From: Mytilinidion resinicola
Taxonomy: Eukaryota > Ascomycota > Dothideomycetes > Mytilinidiales > Mytilinidiaceae
DNA length: 64,000 nt
Assembly (NCBI RefSeq): GCF_010093595.1
Contig: NW_022985452.1
Location: 613,656 to 677,655 of the forward strand
Reading direction: 5' to 3'
The notes beneath the pieces were generated by a model. That model did not search any database. It saw nothing but the letters and a program-made list of their open reading frames with translations, and had not been told where the DNA came from. Shown here in pieces: positions 21,285-32,384 of this stretch. Made by a program: the position numbers and the translations under genes. Each line of letters starts with the position of its first letter. Position 1 is the stretch's first letter.

Positions 21285-24200
21285 TTAAGGAGAGAGAAGG
21301 GGGGGAGTGCCTGTACGTAGGTGACCGTGAACCGTATGAGTTGTTGATCCTAGGTTGTAGCTGTTACAACCCGAGTCATCCGACACTGTGAGGGCTTGCA
21401 GCTCCCGTTCACCTTCATCTCCGTTTCCAACCTGAGTATGAAGGCATGCCTGGCTCTCTCGGTTCTGCGAGTTCGTGGTCGGAGGGGCGGGATCGCGCAC
21501 GTTAGATGGGCTCTGTGCGGTAGTTGTGTGGTCAGCCATGGAGGCTTTGGTGTTCGACTCTGACTCGGATCCAAGAATGCAAACGTTGTGAGTGCTAATT
21601 GCCGGCTTCTCGGAGTCCTCGGAATCCTTGGCGTCCTGATGGGCATCCCCAATGGCCATGCTGTCCAGAGTGTCGCCCGGAACGTTATCAGTCTCCACTG
21701 CATCGTCAACCCGTATGTCTTCTGGAGGAGTGTCCACATTTTCCTTCTCTCCCCTATCGTCTTCTCCCTCCGCCTCTTCTTGCATCTCGGGATTGCTTGC
21801 AAAGTCGTCATCCACTGCTCCGATATCGATTATTGCTGCTGGTTCTTCATCCAACAGAAAAGAGCCATCAAGTGCATCAATTCGAAACAAGCCATCAGTC
21901 TCATCGTCACCGGAAGATGAGCTTTCAACGTTCAGCTCGGAGTAGTTAAATTGGAAATCTTCGACGTTAAAGGTGTTCGAGTCAACCTGCGAAGGGTTGA
22001 ATGAAAGAAGAGAATGGTTCAAGGACGAAGAAAAATCCGCAGAGTCTTCAAGGCTTTGCTCAGCTTCAGACGTGTCGGATTCAATTCCACTATCAGCCGT
22101 CTCCTCTGTGTCATGACCTGACTTCGCTTCACGAGTCTCCGAGAAGCTTTCGCCGAGCTTCGCGGATGGGCTCTCCTCACCGGCTGGTTCTGAGAGTACT
22201 TTTGTGGAAGCATCGTTGACATCGAAATCCTTGCTTCGCTCCGAGGCAACACTCCTATTTTCCGATTCTGATGTTTCAGCGGTCTCTGAGAAAACTGATT
22301 TCTCTGACCTTGGATTGCAGTCATCTGAATGCATTCCGGCCACGCTATTCGTAGCTAGTGGTTTTGGCAGCGAAAACATCTCGGTAGTATCCTCCGATCC
22401 AGAGAGCCTAGAACCATTCGAGAACTCCATGTTGGTTGGCGCACCAGTTTCGGGCATGTGCGCGGCGCCAAATGCACTACCGGACGCATCAGAGGGTGCC
22501 AAATCGACATCGGAGATGTTGGCCTTGACATTATCCGGTTCTCCAGCAGGCACACCGGAAACGTTGCTAGGCTCTGGGGTTGGAAGCGTCTCATCCTTCG
22601 GCGAACCTGCCGGAGTAGCACTTTTTGCAGAGCCAGCCGCGAAGATCTTGTGGAATCGGCTGCGCTTCGTTGAATTCATGCTCGACAGAGGCGAGCTAGA
22701 TCTTGATGTGCTATTACTAGCAGATCGCGATGTTCCACCTCCAGATGCCGACTCAGCCGACGATGAAGAAGTTGGGACCTCTTTAGTTGTCGTACGTCGA
22801 TTGCCTGGACTTGTGTCTTCGTTTGCTGCCTGCTGCCCCTTGGAGCTGTCCGATGCGCTCCCGGTGTTCGATGCGCCGGACCCGCTAGTCGAATTCTTCG
22901 GCACGAGATTCTCTGTCATGAAGTTCGCAAAAGCATCGGGACCTAAGGAGGCACATCCTTTCTTGGTACCTTGACCCCAGGGTGTGGTTCCCATGCTGAT
23001 ATCGGGGGAGGAGCACGGTGGAACTGAGGTTGGGTCGACGGGTTCAAAACCTATCGGGTACGGGTAAGAATAACGATTGTCCCACCCTGGTACGTCTTCA
23101 GGTCTGATCGGCTCTAAATTTGAGTTGTACAGTGTAGAGTCCCATGGAAATCGATTCCGAAAGCAGCCCGAGAACTTGTCCCAATCCATGATCCCTACTA
23201 GTGAGCCATCTCCATCTCTGAAGATGAAAATTGCTCCTTGTCGCCTGTCGACATAATGAAGTTCTCGGTTGGTAGGAAGCAGCCGATTAATTTCGTCTTG
23301 GCTAATCATCACGGGGAGTTGGTAGGGGTCCTGTGAGGGACCATAATGCACACCATCTAGTTCCAAGAACATGCGATGTTGGAATAGACATACCAGATTT
23401 GCTTAGTTTGGAGGTTCAACAAGGACCCTGTCGGCGCATCCCATCGGTATCTGGACATATGCGCGAAGCCATCCGAGTCCTTTTCAGCACGAATGTAAAG
23501 TCCTCCACGATTCATCCAAAGGCCTGGTGTTCCCGCGACTGGAGTCAAGAGTTCAGACTCATGTTGGATCTCCATGAACTCGACAGGAAACTCGTATCTG
23601 CAGTGCTTGGTGAATCCAGGAGGCTTTCCGTTTATAGCTTCCAGATCTAACCCATAGAAAGCCGGGTCCTTTTGATCGCGGTTGCGGAAGCACCCAGCAG
23701 CTCTGTCCCAGTCCAGTAACGTGGAAGGTTGATTGAGTCCGCGGCCAGATATGCATACGGATTCCTTTCCGTTGGTGGTAGCTCGGGGGAATTGGGTGCA
23801 GAAGAGACTGGCCTCTTCTTCATCGGTCATCCGCAGTGGTAGTCGAGAAGGATCGGGCTGGGGCCCAAAGTGGAAACCGTTTGGGTAGACTGTATAGTTA
23901 AGGTACCGGGATTCGTACTTTCCGGTCTTGATGTTGTACAAACAACCCCTAGCTGTATCCCATCGTAGTGCCCACTTGATGAAGTCACCATCCGCCGATA
24001 TATTAACATAGCAGTAACAGCCACGGCAGTCTGTATAGAGGCCAGGTGTGCCACTGACTGGCTGGAGCTTACTCACAAACACAGCGAGCCTGCTTTCTTC
24101 ATTGGTGAATGCCATGTTTACTTCCGACACGTATGGATCGTGGTGGTATGCGGTAGTCTTCTCAGCTTCGTTTAAGTCTGGAAAGACTTCCTTCCCCTCG

Positions 24201-24478
24201 ACCGTATGGAACACTGCCTTCGTCTGGCCATCGTCTGTGATCTTTTCGGACATCAACATGCCGAGAGCTGTACTCCAATGGTATGAGACGCTGAAACCCT
24301 CGCTCGAAAGGTAGTACACTCCGAGACCATTAGTGTAAACACCTGCCTTGGGTGTCTTCAGGAGGCGGTAGGTCTGCGCCGCCACCGAGTCGAACTGCTT
24401 GTCCAGCAAATCTTGCCGAGGGATTGTCTCAACCGGACCCGTGGGGGTGAGATGCGGAATCGATGATTTTGGGGACAT
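21285..24478 (-). CDS. Large protein with duplicated aromatic/Gly-rich domain; frameshift near 23.37 kb
   Basis: Two overlapping frames read as one protein: 24478 to 23357 (373 codons), then 23372 to 21285 (695 codons). The first contains a unit starting GTPGLYTDCRG, with RWDTARGCLYN, NGFHFGPQPDP, LLDWDRAAGCFRNR and CRYEFPVEF. A second unit begins GTPGLWMNRGG, RWDAPTGSLLN in the first frame and continues DGVHYGPSQDP, IMDWDKFSGCFRNR, YSYPYPIGFEP in the second. The similarity crosses the frame change, so it is one gene with a frameshift (or a very unusual intron) at about 23355-23400. No normal splice pair restores the frame. After the duplicated units, residues from about 510 onward are Ser/Glu/Asp-rich and disordered. 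A 5'-leader intron (24488-24568, GTAAGT to CAG) fits just before the ATG. Function unknown; the repeats resemble a beta-rich, possibly propeller or lectin-like fold (inference). Confidence 0.6.
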
Positions 24479-24487
24479 TTTGTTAGC

Positions 24488-24568
24488 CTGTTAATCGGCG
24501 GCATTAACGTTAGCTATCAAGCTTTGCACAGTTTCCGAGGGCTATCAAGGAGATGAGGACTAACTTAC
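24488..24568 (-). other. Probable 5'-leader intron
   Basis: On the minus strand this 81-nt stretch starts GTAAGTTAG and ends ATTAACAG, with a CTAAC-type branch candidate upstream of the acceptor. It lies immediately before the ATG at 24478. Inferred from signals only. Confidence 0.5.
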
Positions 24569-24726
24569 AAGTGCCGAGCTTGAGTTGAGAAGGGTAGGAT
24601 TATAGAGGAGATACAGTATTGCTGTGGTGGGGATCGATTCGAAGCAAACCAAGGTGTGTGGTGGTGAGTATTGGTGTCGGGGTTCGAGAAGGAAGTTGGT
24701 GGAGAGTGTGAGCTGCTCTGACCGGG

Positions 24727-24765
24727 CTTAAATGGGCGAACTGGGAGCAATTTCACTGGTCCGTG
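24727..24765 (-). promoter_or_regulatory. Shared promoter block (14-bp element plus TATA-like box)
   Basis: The 14-mer TTCACTGGTCCGTG (24752-24765) occurs exactly again at 28367-28380, upstream of the neighbouring minus-strand gene. In both places a TTAAAT-containing TATA-like word follows toward the gene (24727-24734 here). It suggests common regulation or shared promoter ancestry. Confidence 0.45.
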
Positions 24766-25682
24766 CGTGAGCCGCTCCCCGTCCACTTCCACCTGCCGTA
24801 GATTTGCGGATCGCGCGAGCGTCTTAGTGGTGAATGTAGGGGATGACGATATAAGTTCACGGCCCTGTTTGTAGCGCCAAGAGATTGTATAACATCAACA
24901 AATGCATGGACCAGGTGAATATCTGCGCTACATACACCAGTAGAATCTTCTCTACTTGTATTACGAATTGTATATATCTCTTGGAAGCAATATAAGAATA
25001 TTAGACGGTCGGCGCTCAAAGGATGTCACTATTTGTATGTGCAGGACGACTCAAACAACCCAGATCTTTGATAGTCCAGGTATAACATTCCTGCGACGTC
25101 TCCCACGACGCGCCGACTTGGACGCCAACCTGGGAAATCGCTTAGTGTCTTTCCACGAGCTGCGAAATAGTCTTTACACTAGAGTGAATATTACCTCGTC
25201 TTCGTCAAAGAATGCTAGAGGTTGAATAGATAATACTCACATCATGACTGAAATCAGGTGTGATAAAAGTTAAAGCCTAATACTAGACAAAAGCACGTAG
25301 ACGCAAGCCGGGTGCATCTTTTCTTTCTTATCCTCGAACAGATTACCTTATTGTCCGATCTAGTCACGTTGATGAGGAAAATAGCTTGGAATTACCATTT
25401 CGAGAATCTTATGGCGGATAGCGGCCCCGGGGTGGACGGACACGGGCTTCGATCCAAATTCTACGTCGCGAAGTTCACGTGTCACATCATAAGCCTCTGA
25501 GCATCTGCGGTATCTGAGAATATGTTATGTAGTCACTTTTCCTAGTGAGAAGGCCCTCTCCCCAATACATAAGTTAAATCATCAAGCAGTCTGATCGCAC
25601 CCATCTTCGCCCCTACCGTACCCTATGGCCTCTTCCCTCCCGACCTATCTACTCGCTTCTACGTTGCTTTAGTTTATGCTAC

Positions 25683-28296
25683 TTAAGGGGCTATAGAGAC
25701 CAAAGAGAGGACTATTGCAGTGAAGGAGATGCCCAAGGTGTACTTGATGATACTATCCCAGATTGGGAGCACCAGGTGATCTCCAAACTGGCTTCGTCGG
25801 GCTTGCTGCTTTTGTGCAAGAACCTCCGAAGTTGAGATGACTCCCGCTCTGTCAGCAATGCCGTCCTCTGATTGCACTGTGCTATTGTCATGGCTTCGCT
25901 CTTGCGTCACGTCGGTTGGCAGCGATTCACGATTCAGAGACATAGATACTCCGCCATCTGAAGTTTGGTCCTTTCCGTAAAGACCTTGGGGGTATTCCAG
26001 TGAAAGTTGAACGTTGCTGGTGCCAGGTGGTCCGACCGTGGATGAATGACTGCGAGGCCACTCGATCTTTGACTTGGTTTCGCGTACGTTAGATGTGTTG
26101 ATCGAAATATGGCTGGTTGCCCCGAGGTCGTGGTAAAATGATGGCCATGACTTCACCGTATTTTGGTCGGGCCCTGTCATCTACCAAGGCGCTAGTGTGC
26201 TTTCGGTTCTTCTCAGACACTTCCATCTGCCGCTTGAAAGCAGGCACTGCCCGAGTAAGCCATGCCCATTTACGGATCGCCCATGCAATGTCCGCAAGCG
26301 CTTTGTTGCGCGCCTCATGGCTTTGTGCCATCTCTTTCCAGACAGCCTGATATTTTTCGGCCATGGCGTTGACCTTCCCCATATCGTTTGCATGTGCCCA
26401 GAGGATTGGGCTCTTCTCTTGATACTCAAGATAGATCCCGTGCCAAACTTCTTCGAGAAGTTCAAGCTTGCTGTTTTCCTTCGTAAGATTTTTCTTCAGC
26501 TGTTTTAAATTCTTCTTGGACCTTTCGGTTGCTCTCCTTGTCCGCATACTCGTAGTACGCTTCGAGTGCCTTCCGGGAGAGGAATGGGAACATGTCTTCC
26601 GGATCGGTGTGAATAGTAGAAGGATTTTCACCGGCGTTCAAGAAACCAGCGCATCCTTGAGCGATCGCAAAAGCAGTCATTTCCTTGTCTGTGTACCATG
26701 AAGAATTCATGATCTCTCCGTTGAGGTCTAGACGGTCCTTGTTCCAGTCCTTATGACTCTCAAGAACGAACTTTGGCCAATTGGATCCATCTGGGTTCAC
26801 CAAGGTCTCGAAGGACGACTTGTTTGCATATTCCTTGAAGAGTGATGGAATCTCGAATGGCTTCTCCTTTACCGGCTCCGTGTTCTCATCTACCCAGTCG
26901 CAGGGCTGTGCTTAAGTAGCATGTGGCGGGTTTGGCGTGAACTTCGTATTCTTTTGGCTCCCAAATCCTCCGAATCCGAATGCTGACGATGATGGAGGCG
27001 CAAATTCCGACCCAAATGCAACCGGAGACGATGACGGCTTTGATGAGACTTGTCCAAAAGAGAACGACTGCTCAGTAGATTTAGGAGTGGGTGAGCCGTC
27101 TGCAACGCCGAAGCCCTGAAATCCGCTTCCGGTCGCTGCATCTGCTTGCGGAGGTTTCGACGGTGTGAAGTTATGCATCGAGGACATCTTACCAGCCTTT
27201 CCTTTGCGACCTATAGCCATCTTCCGAGGCGCAGACTTGAAAGAAGTCCCACTAATGGAAGCTGAGTCTGGAACACCTGCAGCAATTGATGATGTGTTCA
27301 GGCTGTCCAGGAAAGCGTTGGCCTCCTCCGTGGTTGTTTTGGGAGGCCCGAAAGTAGCATTCTCTCCAGCCTCGCCGTCGTGACCCACATCGTAGTGAAA
27401 GTTGATGCTTTCCCCTTTGCGCTCCGTTCCGTCCTGATTCGTCCCACAACCGTAGAAGGTAGTTTCTACGATGTTGCTATACTCTGACACAGCGTGCGGA
27501 CTATACGAAGCAAATTCGATGTTTGAGCTAGAGTAGTGGTTGTTTTGGGCAAATGTACTCGCACTCAAGTCGCTGCTGGCGGACTCATCGGCTTTATTTG
27601 CATGGTTTGCCTCGTTTTCCTGAACATATTCCAGGGCTCGTGCCTTCCTCTTCGTGGTCATATTGGTCAAGCTCTTTCGCTGCGGTGTCTTCCACACTCG
27701 AATCTTGGGTGAAGCATCCATCCCTGCCTGTGCTTCGTGTCGCATCCGACACGTCTTCGCGGGGCTCGTGCTGATATATCAAACTGAACATCCTTCCGGT
27801 CGGTCATCGTGGAAATTGAGGGTTTGCTTGGCGGTATCGCACTTGATGTGAAATCCTTGCCGTAGATCTCCATGTCGAGTTTGGCGTCTTCACCCACATC
27901 AGCCGTGTCCGCCAACTGGTCAACGCTATCTGGTAATGGAGCATGTATACGACCGTTCTCACTGGCTTGTGATAGACCGGCATTGTTGGTAGGCACCTGT
28001 TCGACTTCTTTCTTGTATTTTGCCAAAGCCAATGCAACTCTCTGACTAATGGTCATGTCGGTTGGATGATAGAATGCGATTTGAATGTCTGTGCGAGCCT
28101 GGGGCATCCGCGTGACGCTGGTGAAAGACATAGCTGGTGGTGCTATGTGGGAAGAAGAATGGTGATGGAAACCCAGGAAAGCGGCAGGATTTTCAAGGGC
28201 GGTAGACCGGCCCGCAAACATTGTGCCTGTAGTGGAAAGGCTAGGCTTGGTGTTGAGAAAAGGATGGTGGGTGGTGGGAGGTGCCAAGGTGGGCAT
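25683..28296 (-). pseudogene. Decayed gene with several frameshifts and an in-frame TAA
   Basis: Coding-like sequence runs from an ATG at 28296 to a stop at 25683 but changes frame near 27780-27680, 26530-26460 and 26180-26100, and crosses an in-frame TAA at 26912-26914. No consensus intron pairs explain the changes, so this looks like one gene eroded by indels. Recognisable parts, in order: a Pro/His/Ser-rich start; a polar low-complexity middle with an FGFGGFG-type patch; a charged helical region (about 26900-26200) rich in Trp, Lys and Glu; and a C-terminal hydrophobic helix near 25690-25760, suggesting a tail anchor. The TAA is one C-to-T change from CAA in a CpA context, the kind of mutation left by RIP. 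Family not recognised. A rapidly evolving gene with many short introns is the alternative. Confidence 0.5.
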
Positions 28297-28334
28297 AGTG
28301 GAAGGAAGAGCGATGGATGGGAGTAGAAGAAGAC

Positions 28335-28380
28335 CTTAAATACCCCAGGGAGAGGAGAATACTAGATTCACTGGTCCGTG
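28335..28380 (-). promoter_or_regulatory. Second copy of the shared promoter block
   Basis: TTCACTGGTCCGTG at 28367-28380 repeats the word at 24752-24765 exactly. A TATA-like CTTAAATA (plus-strand reading) lies at 28335-28342, 38-46 bp upstream of the ATG at 28296. See the first copy for the comparison. Confidence 0.45.
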
Positions 28381-28957
28381 CCCGTTTCACTGAATAAATT
28401 CTTGAGGTCTAGTGGCGCGAATGCCTAGGAAATGGTGAATGTTCCACATGGTGAATAGGTGTCGTCAGTGTGCAACCGTGTGCGGGATAAGAACGTATAT
28501 CGGGCATGAGTAGGAGTTGTGCAGACTTATAGCTTGAATAATCTAGTAGTTGAAAGCATCATTCTATCTTCTTACAATTTATCTATATAGCGGGAACAAA
28601 CACCACGCGGGCGAAGCCAGGACGGTAGGGGTTGCCTGGGCAGCTAACGGGGGACAAGGTGGCTAGGGATTCACCAACACAGAAATCATGAAGTTAAGCC
28701 AATACTACAAGTCTTCGAGAAGCTTGTAGACTTTGCTTCACACAAAGCGCATCCTTTTGATCAGACACCACAAACTCATTGTTCAAACACTTTGAGACCC
28801 CTTGTGATACAGACACCTTTGCGCTTCTTACACTTTCTTGCTCACAAAGGACATCCAGCCCACGGTCTAGCAAACATATATGCGAGCACGCCGCTGCCAG
28901 AATTCCCAAGTCTCTTCATAGTCTTCAGATCTCAGCAACCCAGTTGAAGAGGACCTC
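28381..28957. other. Intergenic divergent promoter region
   Basis: About 580 bp between the decayed minus-strand gene and the plus-strand JmjC-like gene. The last 250 bp are CT- and CA-rich. No gene or repeat seen. Confidence 0.5.
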
Positions 28958-30701
28958 ATGCCACCCAAGCGTCGTCGAACCGGAAAGCCCGGCACATTGA
29001 TCGTCAGACTCCCTGATTCACTAAGTTCTGGTCCGGAGCCGCTGGAGTATCTGATCAGCAACCTTCCCAAAGAGCGTGGTCTGGAATCGCTTCAGGACAT
29101 AATAGATGCCCTCCCGAATGAATCTTTCTCAGCGACAATCGCCGCTACTCTCAGGGATGGCGATTTCCTGTCTTATGTAGAGTTCCAAAAGTCTCCTGAA
29201 CGACAAGCTGTCTTTGGTACAAAGTTTCTAGATCAACCGCGTCTGACCCGGTATTATCCATGGACGAAAGGTATGCCCAGGGATAACGTCTCGGCGTACA
29301 CGCAGAACGTAGTTCTAGCAGACGTTATCACTACGGCTAATAAGGTATGTGCCTACGTTATTTCCCGGTCCCCCAAGTCCACTCTCACATCCTGACTATA
29401 TTCAAGCTGAAAGATGACTTCCAGAATCTCCATCTCAACCTACACGTCGCAGGTGCGGATGCAACTACTCTTCTTACTGCTGAGGTGCTCCGCGGCATGA
29501 GCAAACCATTGAGGCCAACACCTGCTGTGCTGATGAATATACCTTCACCTCGCCTCCACGACTTGTACTCTACGCCTCCGATATTTGCCACTGAGAAGGG
29601 GGTTCTAAGACGAACGGAGGTCACGGTGAATATTGGGCCGTATTTGAGTTTCGTAGATTTACATCACGGTATGTTGAAAGGCTTGACTTTCCTCGTCGTT
29701 GCGTCCTCTCAACTAGGTCCAACAATATTCCTTGCCTAGCTGTGCTAATAAGTACTCCAGACGACGCACATGGCACTCAAACCCTCACTTCGGGCCGGAA
29801 GCTATGGCTCTTCTTTCCCCCAACCGAGACCAACCTTTCCGCACTATGCACAGCCTACCAGGCATCCTTCCATAACACGAAGGGCTCGTCTCGGGGTGCC
29901 CAAGGGGAACGCTACCTGGCCGCGTTGTCTGGAATATACCCAGCTGACAACGCCATTCAGCGTGCCAGCACAGATTCACCAAAGCTAAGCAACGGCATCG
30001 CTGTCATCCAAACCGCAAATACAAACATGTGGATTCCCCCGTTCTGCCCTCACGCCGTATTCACGCTCCAATCTTCCGTCCTGGTTGGGCGCGAATTCTA
30101 TCTTCCTCGCACGCTACCCCTAAGAATCGAGCAGGTAGAGCTGTTCGGCGCGTACGAGAAGTGTGTCTCCGAGACAGGACGACCTCAGGTTGATTGGGTA
30201 GTGGAGCTCGTTGAACACATCGCGGCCGTACTTCGGCTTCCGATGAAGAAGAAGAAAAAGAAGATGACCGGAACCACCAAGAAGGCGCCGAAGCGGAAAC
30301 GGAATGATGATGACGCAGGAACCCAGGGGAACACGAACTCGAATGTCTCAACTTCAAGCTCGTTGCCTCCACCAGCGACGGCTCAGAGTACGCGCTCAGA
30401 GCTGGAAGTCATCTTTTTGTGTTGGTTTTCGCAGTACGAGAAGATTGAAAAGCTAGTCCAGAATATCTCTAGCATGCCAGGAGTAGGAAAGGAGGACAGG
30501 CAGAAGATGAGCAAAGCGGTCACCTCGGTATGGCGAGAGTTTTTACGACATCCGGAAGTTCAAGCTTGGAGGGCGTGTCCAGCATGTGGAGCAGACTTTA
30601 GAAAGCAGAATCGGCGTGAACATTTATGGAAGAACCATTTATTACCCTGCCATTCAGAAGAGGGGTGGAAATTCTGGGGATGGTTTGGCAAGGTACAGTA
30701 G
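28958..30701 (+). CDS. JmjC-like dioxygenase with C-terminal C2H2 zinc finger
   Basis: Three exons, 28958-29344, 29407-29668 and 29761-30701, give 529 residues. Intron 1 (62 nt) starts GTATGT, has CTGAC and ends CAAG; intron 2 (92 nt) starts GTATGT and ends CCAG. The junction of exons 2 and 3 creates DLHHDDAHG, so the JmjC iron ligands are H215, D217 and H314 (in WIPPFCPHAV), with K230 in SGRKLWLFFPP as a likely 2-oxoglutarate-contact residue. JmjC proteins use Fe(II) and 2-oxoglutarate to hydroxylate or demethylate histones and other proteins. A basic KKKKKK/KRKR patch near 380-410 suggests nuclear import. The C-terminus has CPAC...H....H, a single zinc finger. The substrate is unknown. The fit of the motif across the splice junction makes the gene model strong. 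Confidence 0.82.
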
Positions 30702-31631
30702 AGAGAAGGGGAATGAGAAAATAAGACGACAATAAGCATCCTTTCCAAGCCACCTCATGCAGTATAACCTCGATGTCAGAAGTCATTGAAAACCGTTCTA
30801 ATTCAAGCTGCTATCCACCCCTCCACCCAAAACCAACCCTTACCCATATTCCTCCTGTCTACCTCCAATTCATAACACCATGAAATCGCAATTAATCGAA
30901 GAATATGCCATTTTCCATGCCACCTCCGTATCCAGAGTTTTAGCATAGGCGAATCGTAGTGTAAATTAGCTTGATGACCTAGGTGAATGAAATTAGAATA
31001 TACTACAGTACAGTCCTGCGACACAAGTTTGGGCACTCTATCCTGCTACTGCTAGGGGTACTGCAGGGTTTTGATGATCTCAATAATCGTTCTAAATTGA
31101 ATAGCGTCTGATTGAGATTGAGCCCTATGGTCTTTCAGTACTCCGAACACAATGTCACTGACGATGCAGTGGAGATTGGGCAGCTTTTTGACTGGGCAGC
31201 TACATGCTAGCTGGGCTACTCCTTACAGTGGTACCGAGCGGTCAAGAGTAGAATCTGTGAAGAGGTATATCCAGATGCCTAAACTTATAATGTAGTACTT
31301 CACTAGAACACAATTTTCGGCACCCCATATTTTCCATCTTGTCGTTATTTATGATGAGGTGCTGAAGCACCACAAACAGCAGCAAGTAGGCTGACTGCCC
31401 AGGTGTGAATTATCTTTAATTCAAGCTCTCTGGGAGTTTAACACCATATAAAAACTTTAGGAATGCCCTGGAGGACCTCTCACGGTGGTGAACTCGTGTT
31501 ATTAGACTTTGGTAAGGTACTGTAGTTCACTCAAGTGTATTCGGTGTAGCCTAGGCTCTATTGCTACCGTGACAGCCCGTCTTTCTTGAAGATGTTACAA
31601 AAGTAACTCCTCCAAGGCCCCGATCCCTCAT
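30702..31631. other. Intergenic region
   Basis: About 930 bp between convergent genes. Only short frames are present. A few words resemble the ends of the 226-bp inverted-repeat family found near 51-53 kb, but too weakly to call a copy. Confidence 0.45.
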
Positions 31632-32384
31632 CTACTCATCCTCTTTCCACGCATCCACCGACGCCGTCCACGCCCGCATGTTTCTCAGCCACCTCTTCTC
31701 CGCCGACAGCTCCATATCCAGCAGCTCCCGCGCCTCCTTTGCGCTCTTGACACACTGAAGCAGCTTCGCTCCCCACGAGTTGCGGTCGCCGAGTGCCAGC
31801 AGCAGAGCGTTGAGCTTCTCCACGGCCTTGTCGAAAGCCTCAGCCGCCTCCTTCAGTGCCGCTTGAGCTTGCTGTAGTTCGAAGACCGCGTTCGACGCGA
31901 AGATGACCGCGCCACAATATGCCCCAACGATCCTCCTGCAAGCAGCAGCGTGAGCCTCCTCACTGCATCTGTAGTATGCGGTGTCTGATGGAAGCTGGTG
32001 GCCCAGCGATGCCTTGGCTTCCTCCTCCCTCGCGGCCTTCGCGGACTTCAGGTAGTCACTTTCCCACTTCTGGCAGCGGAGCATGAGTTTGCCGCCAGTA
32101 GCCCAGAGACCTGCAGTTTCGGAATCGAGGTTCTTTGCGACTTCGGGGGAGATGTAGGATGCAGACGAGCAAGTGCCACGGTTGAGCGCTGCTCGCTTCT
32201 CTGGGTCGATGAGGGTCTCGTAGGCGTTCTGGATGACCTTGAAGATATCCTCGCTCTTGGGGCCTTGAACTGGGTCGCGGGCTTTGTCCGGGTGGTAGTG
32301 GAGTGCGAGGTTGTGATAGGCGGAGCGGATGGTTTTGTCGTCTGCGTCTTGCGCGACACCGAGAACGGAGTAGGGGTTCGGCAT
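31632..32384 (-). CDS. J-domain protein, family copy 4
   Basis: 250 residues, single exon; the ATG at 32384 lies in a strong context (CCGCCACC before it). J domain at 4-70 with HPD at 31-33 in YHPDKARDP. The C-terminal part (95-250) is Ala/Glu/Lys-rich helix, with GHQ at 128 where copies 1 and 3 have GHP, an ALKEAAEAFDK helix matching SLQKAAEAFHK of copy 3, a CVKSAKEAREL segment resembling CAKKLQEAR of copy 1, and a final W-x6-W-x6-W run. It lacks the Ser/Pro linker of copy 3. Codon use is more GC-rich than in copies 1 and 3. Expected Hsp70 co-chaperone activity; specific role unknown. It is unlinked (about 23 kb) from the other three. Confidence 0.85.
   Translation of the reverse strand: MPNPYSVLGVAQDADDKTIRSAYHNLALHYHPDKARDPVQGPKSEDIFKVIQNAYETLIDPEKRAALNRGTCSSASYISPEVAKNLDSETAGLWATGGKLMLRCQKWESDYLKSAKAAREEEAKASLGHQLPSDTAYYRCSEEAHAAACRRIVGAYCGAVIFASNAVFELQQAQAALKEAAEAFDKAVEKLNALLLALGDRNSWGAKLLQCVKSAKEARELLDMELSAEKRWLRNMRAWTASVDAWKEDE

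Larger units (their letters stand above)
24479..25682. other. Intergenic and promoter region
   Basis: About 1.2 kb. It holds the 5' leader and promoter of the minus-strand gene starting at 24478, including the element shared with the next gene. The remainder up to 25682 shows nothing recognisable. Confidence 0.5.

Noticed and set aside
23357..23420. A normal intron joining the two frames of the 21285-24478 gene
   Set aside because: GTATGT and CTAG/CACAG sites exist, but every combination gives the wrong phase or removes sequence that is conserved between the two repeat units.
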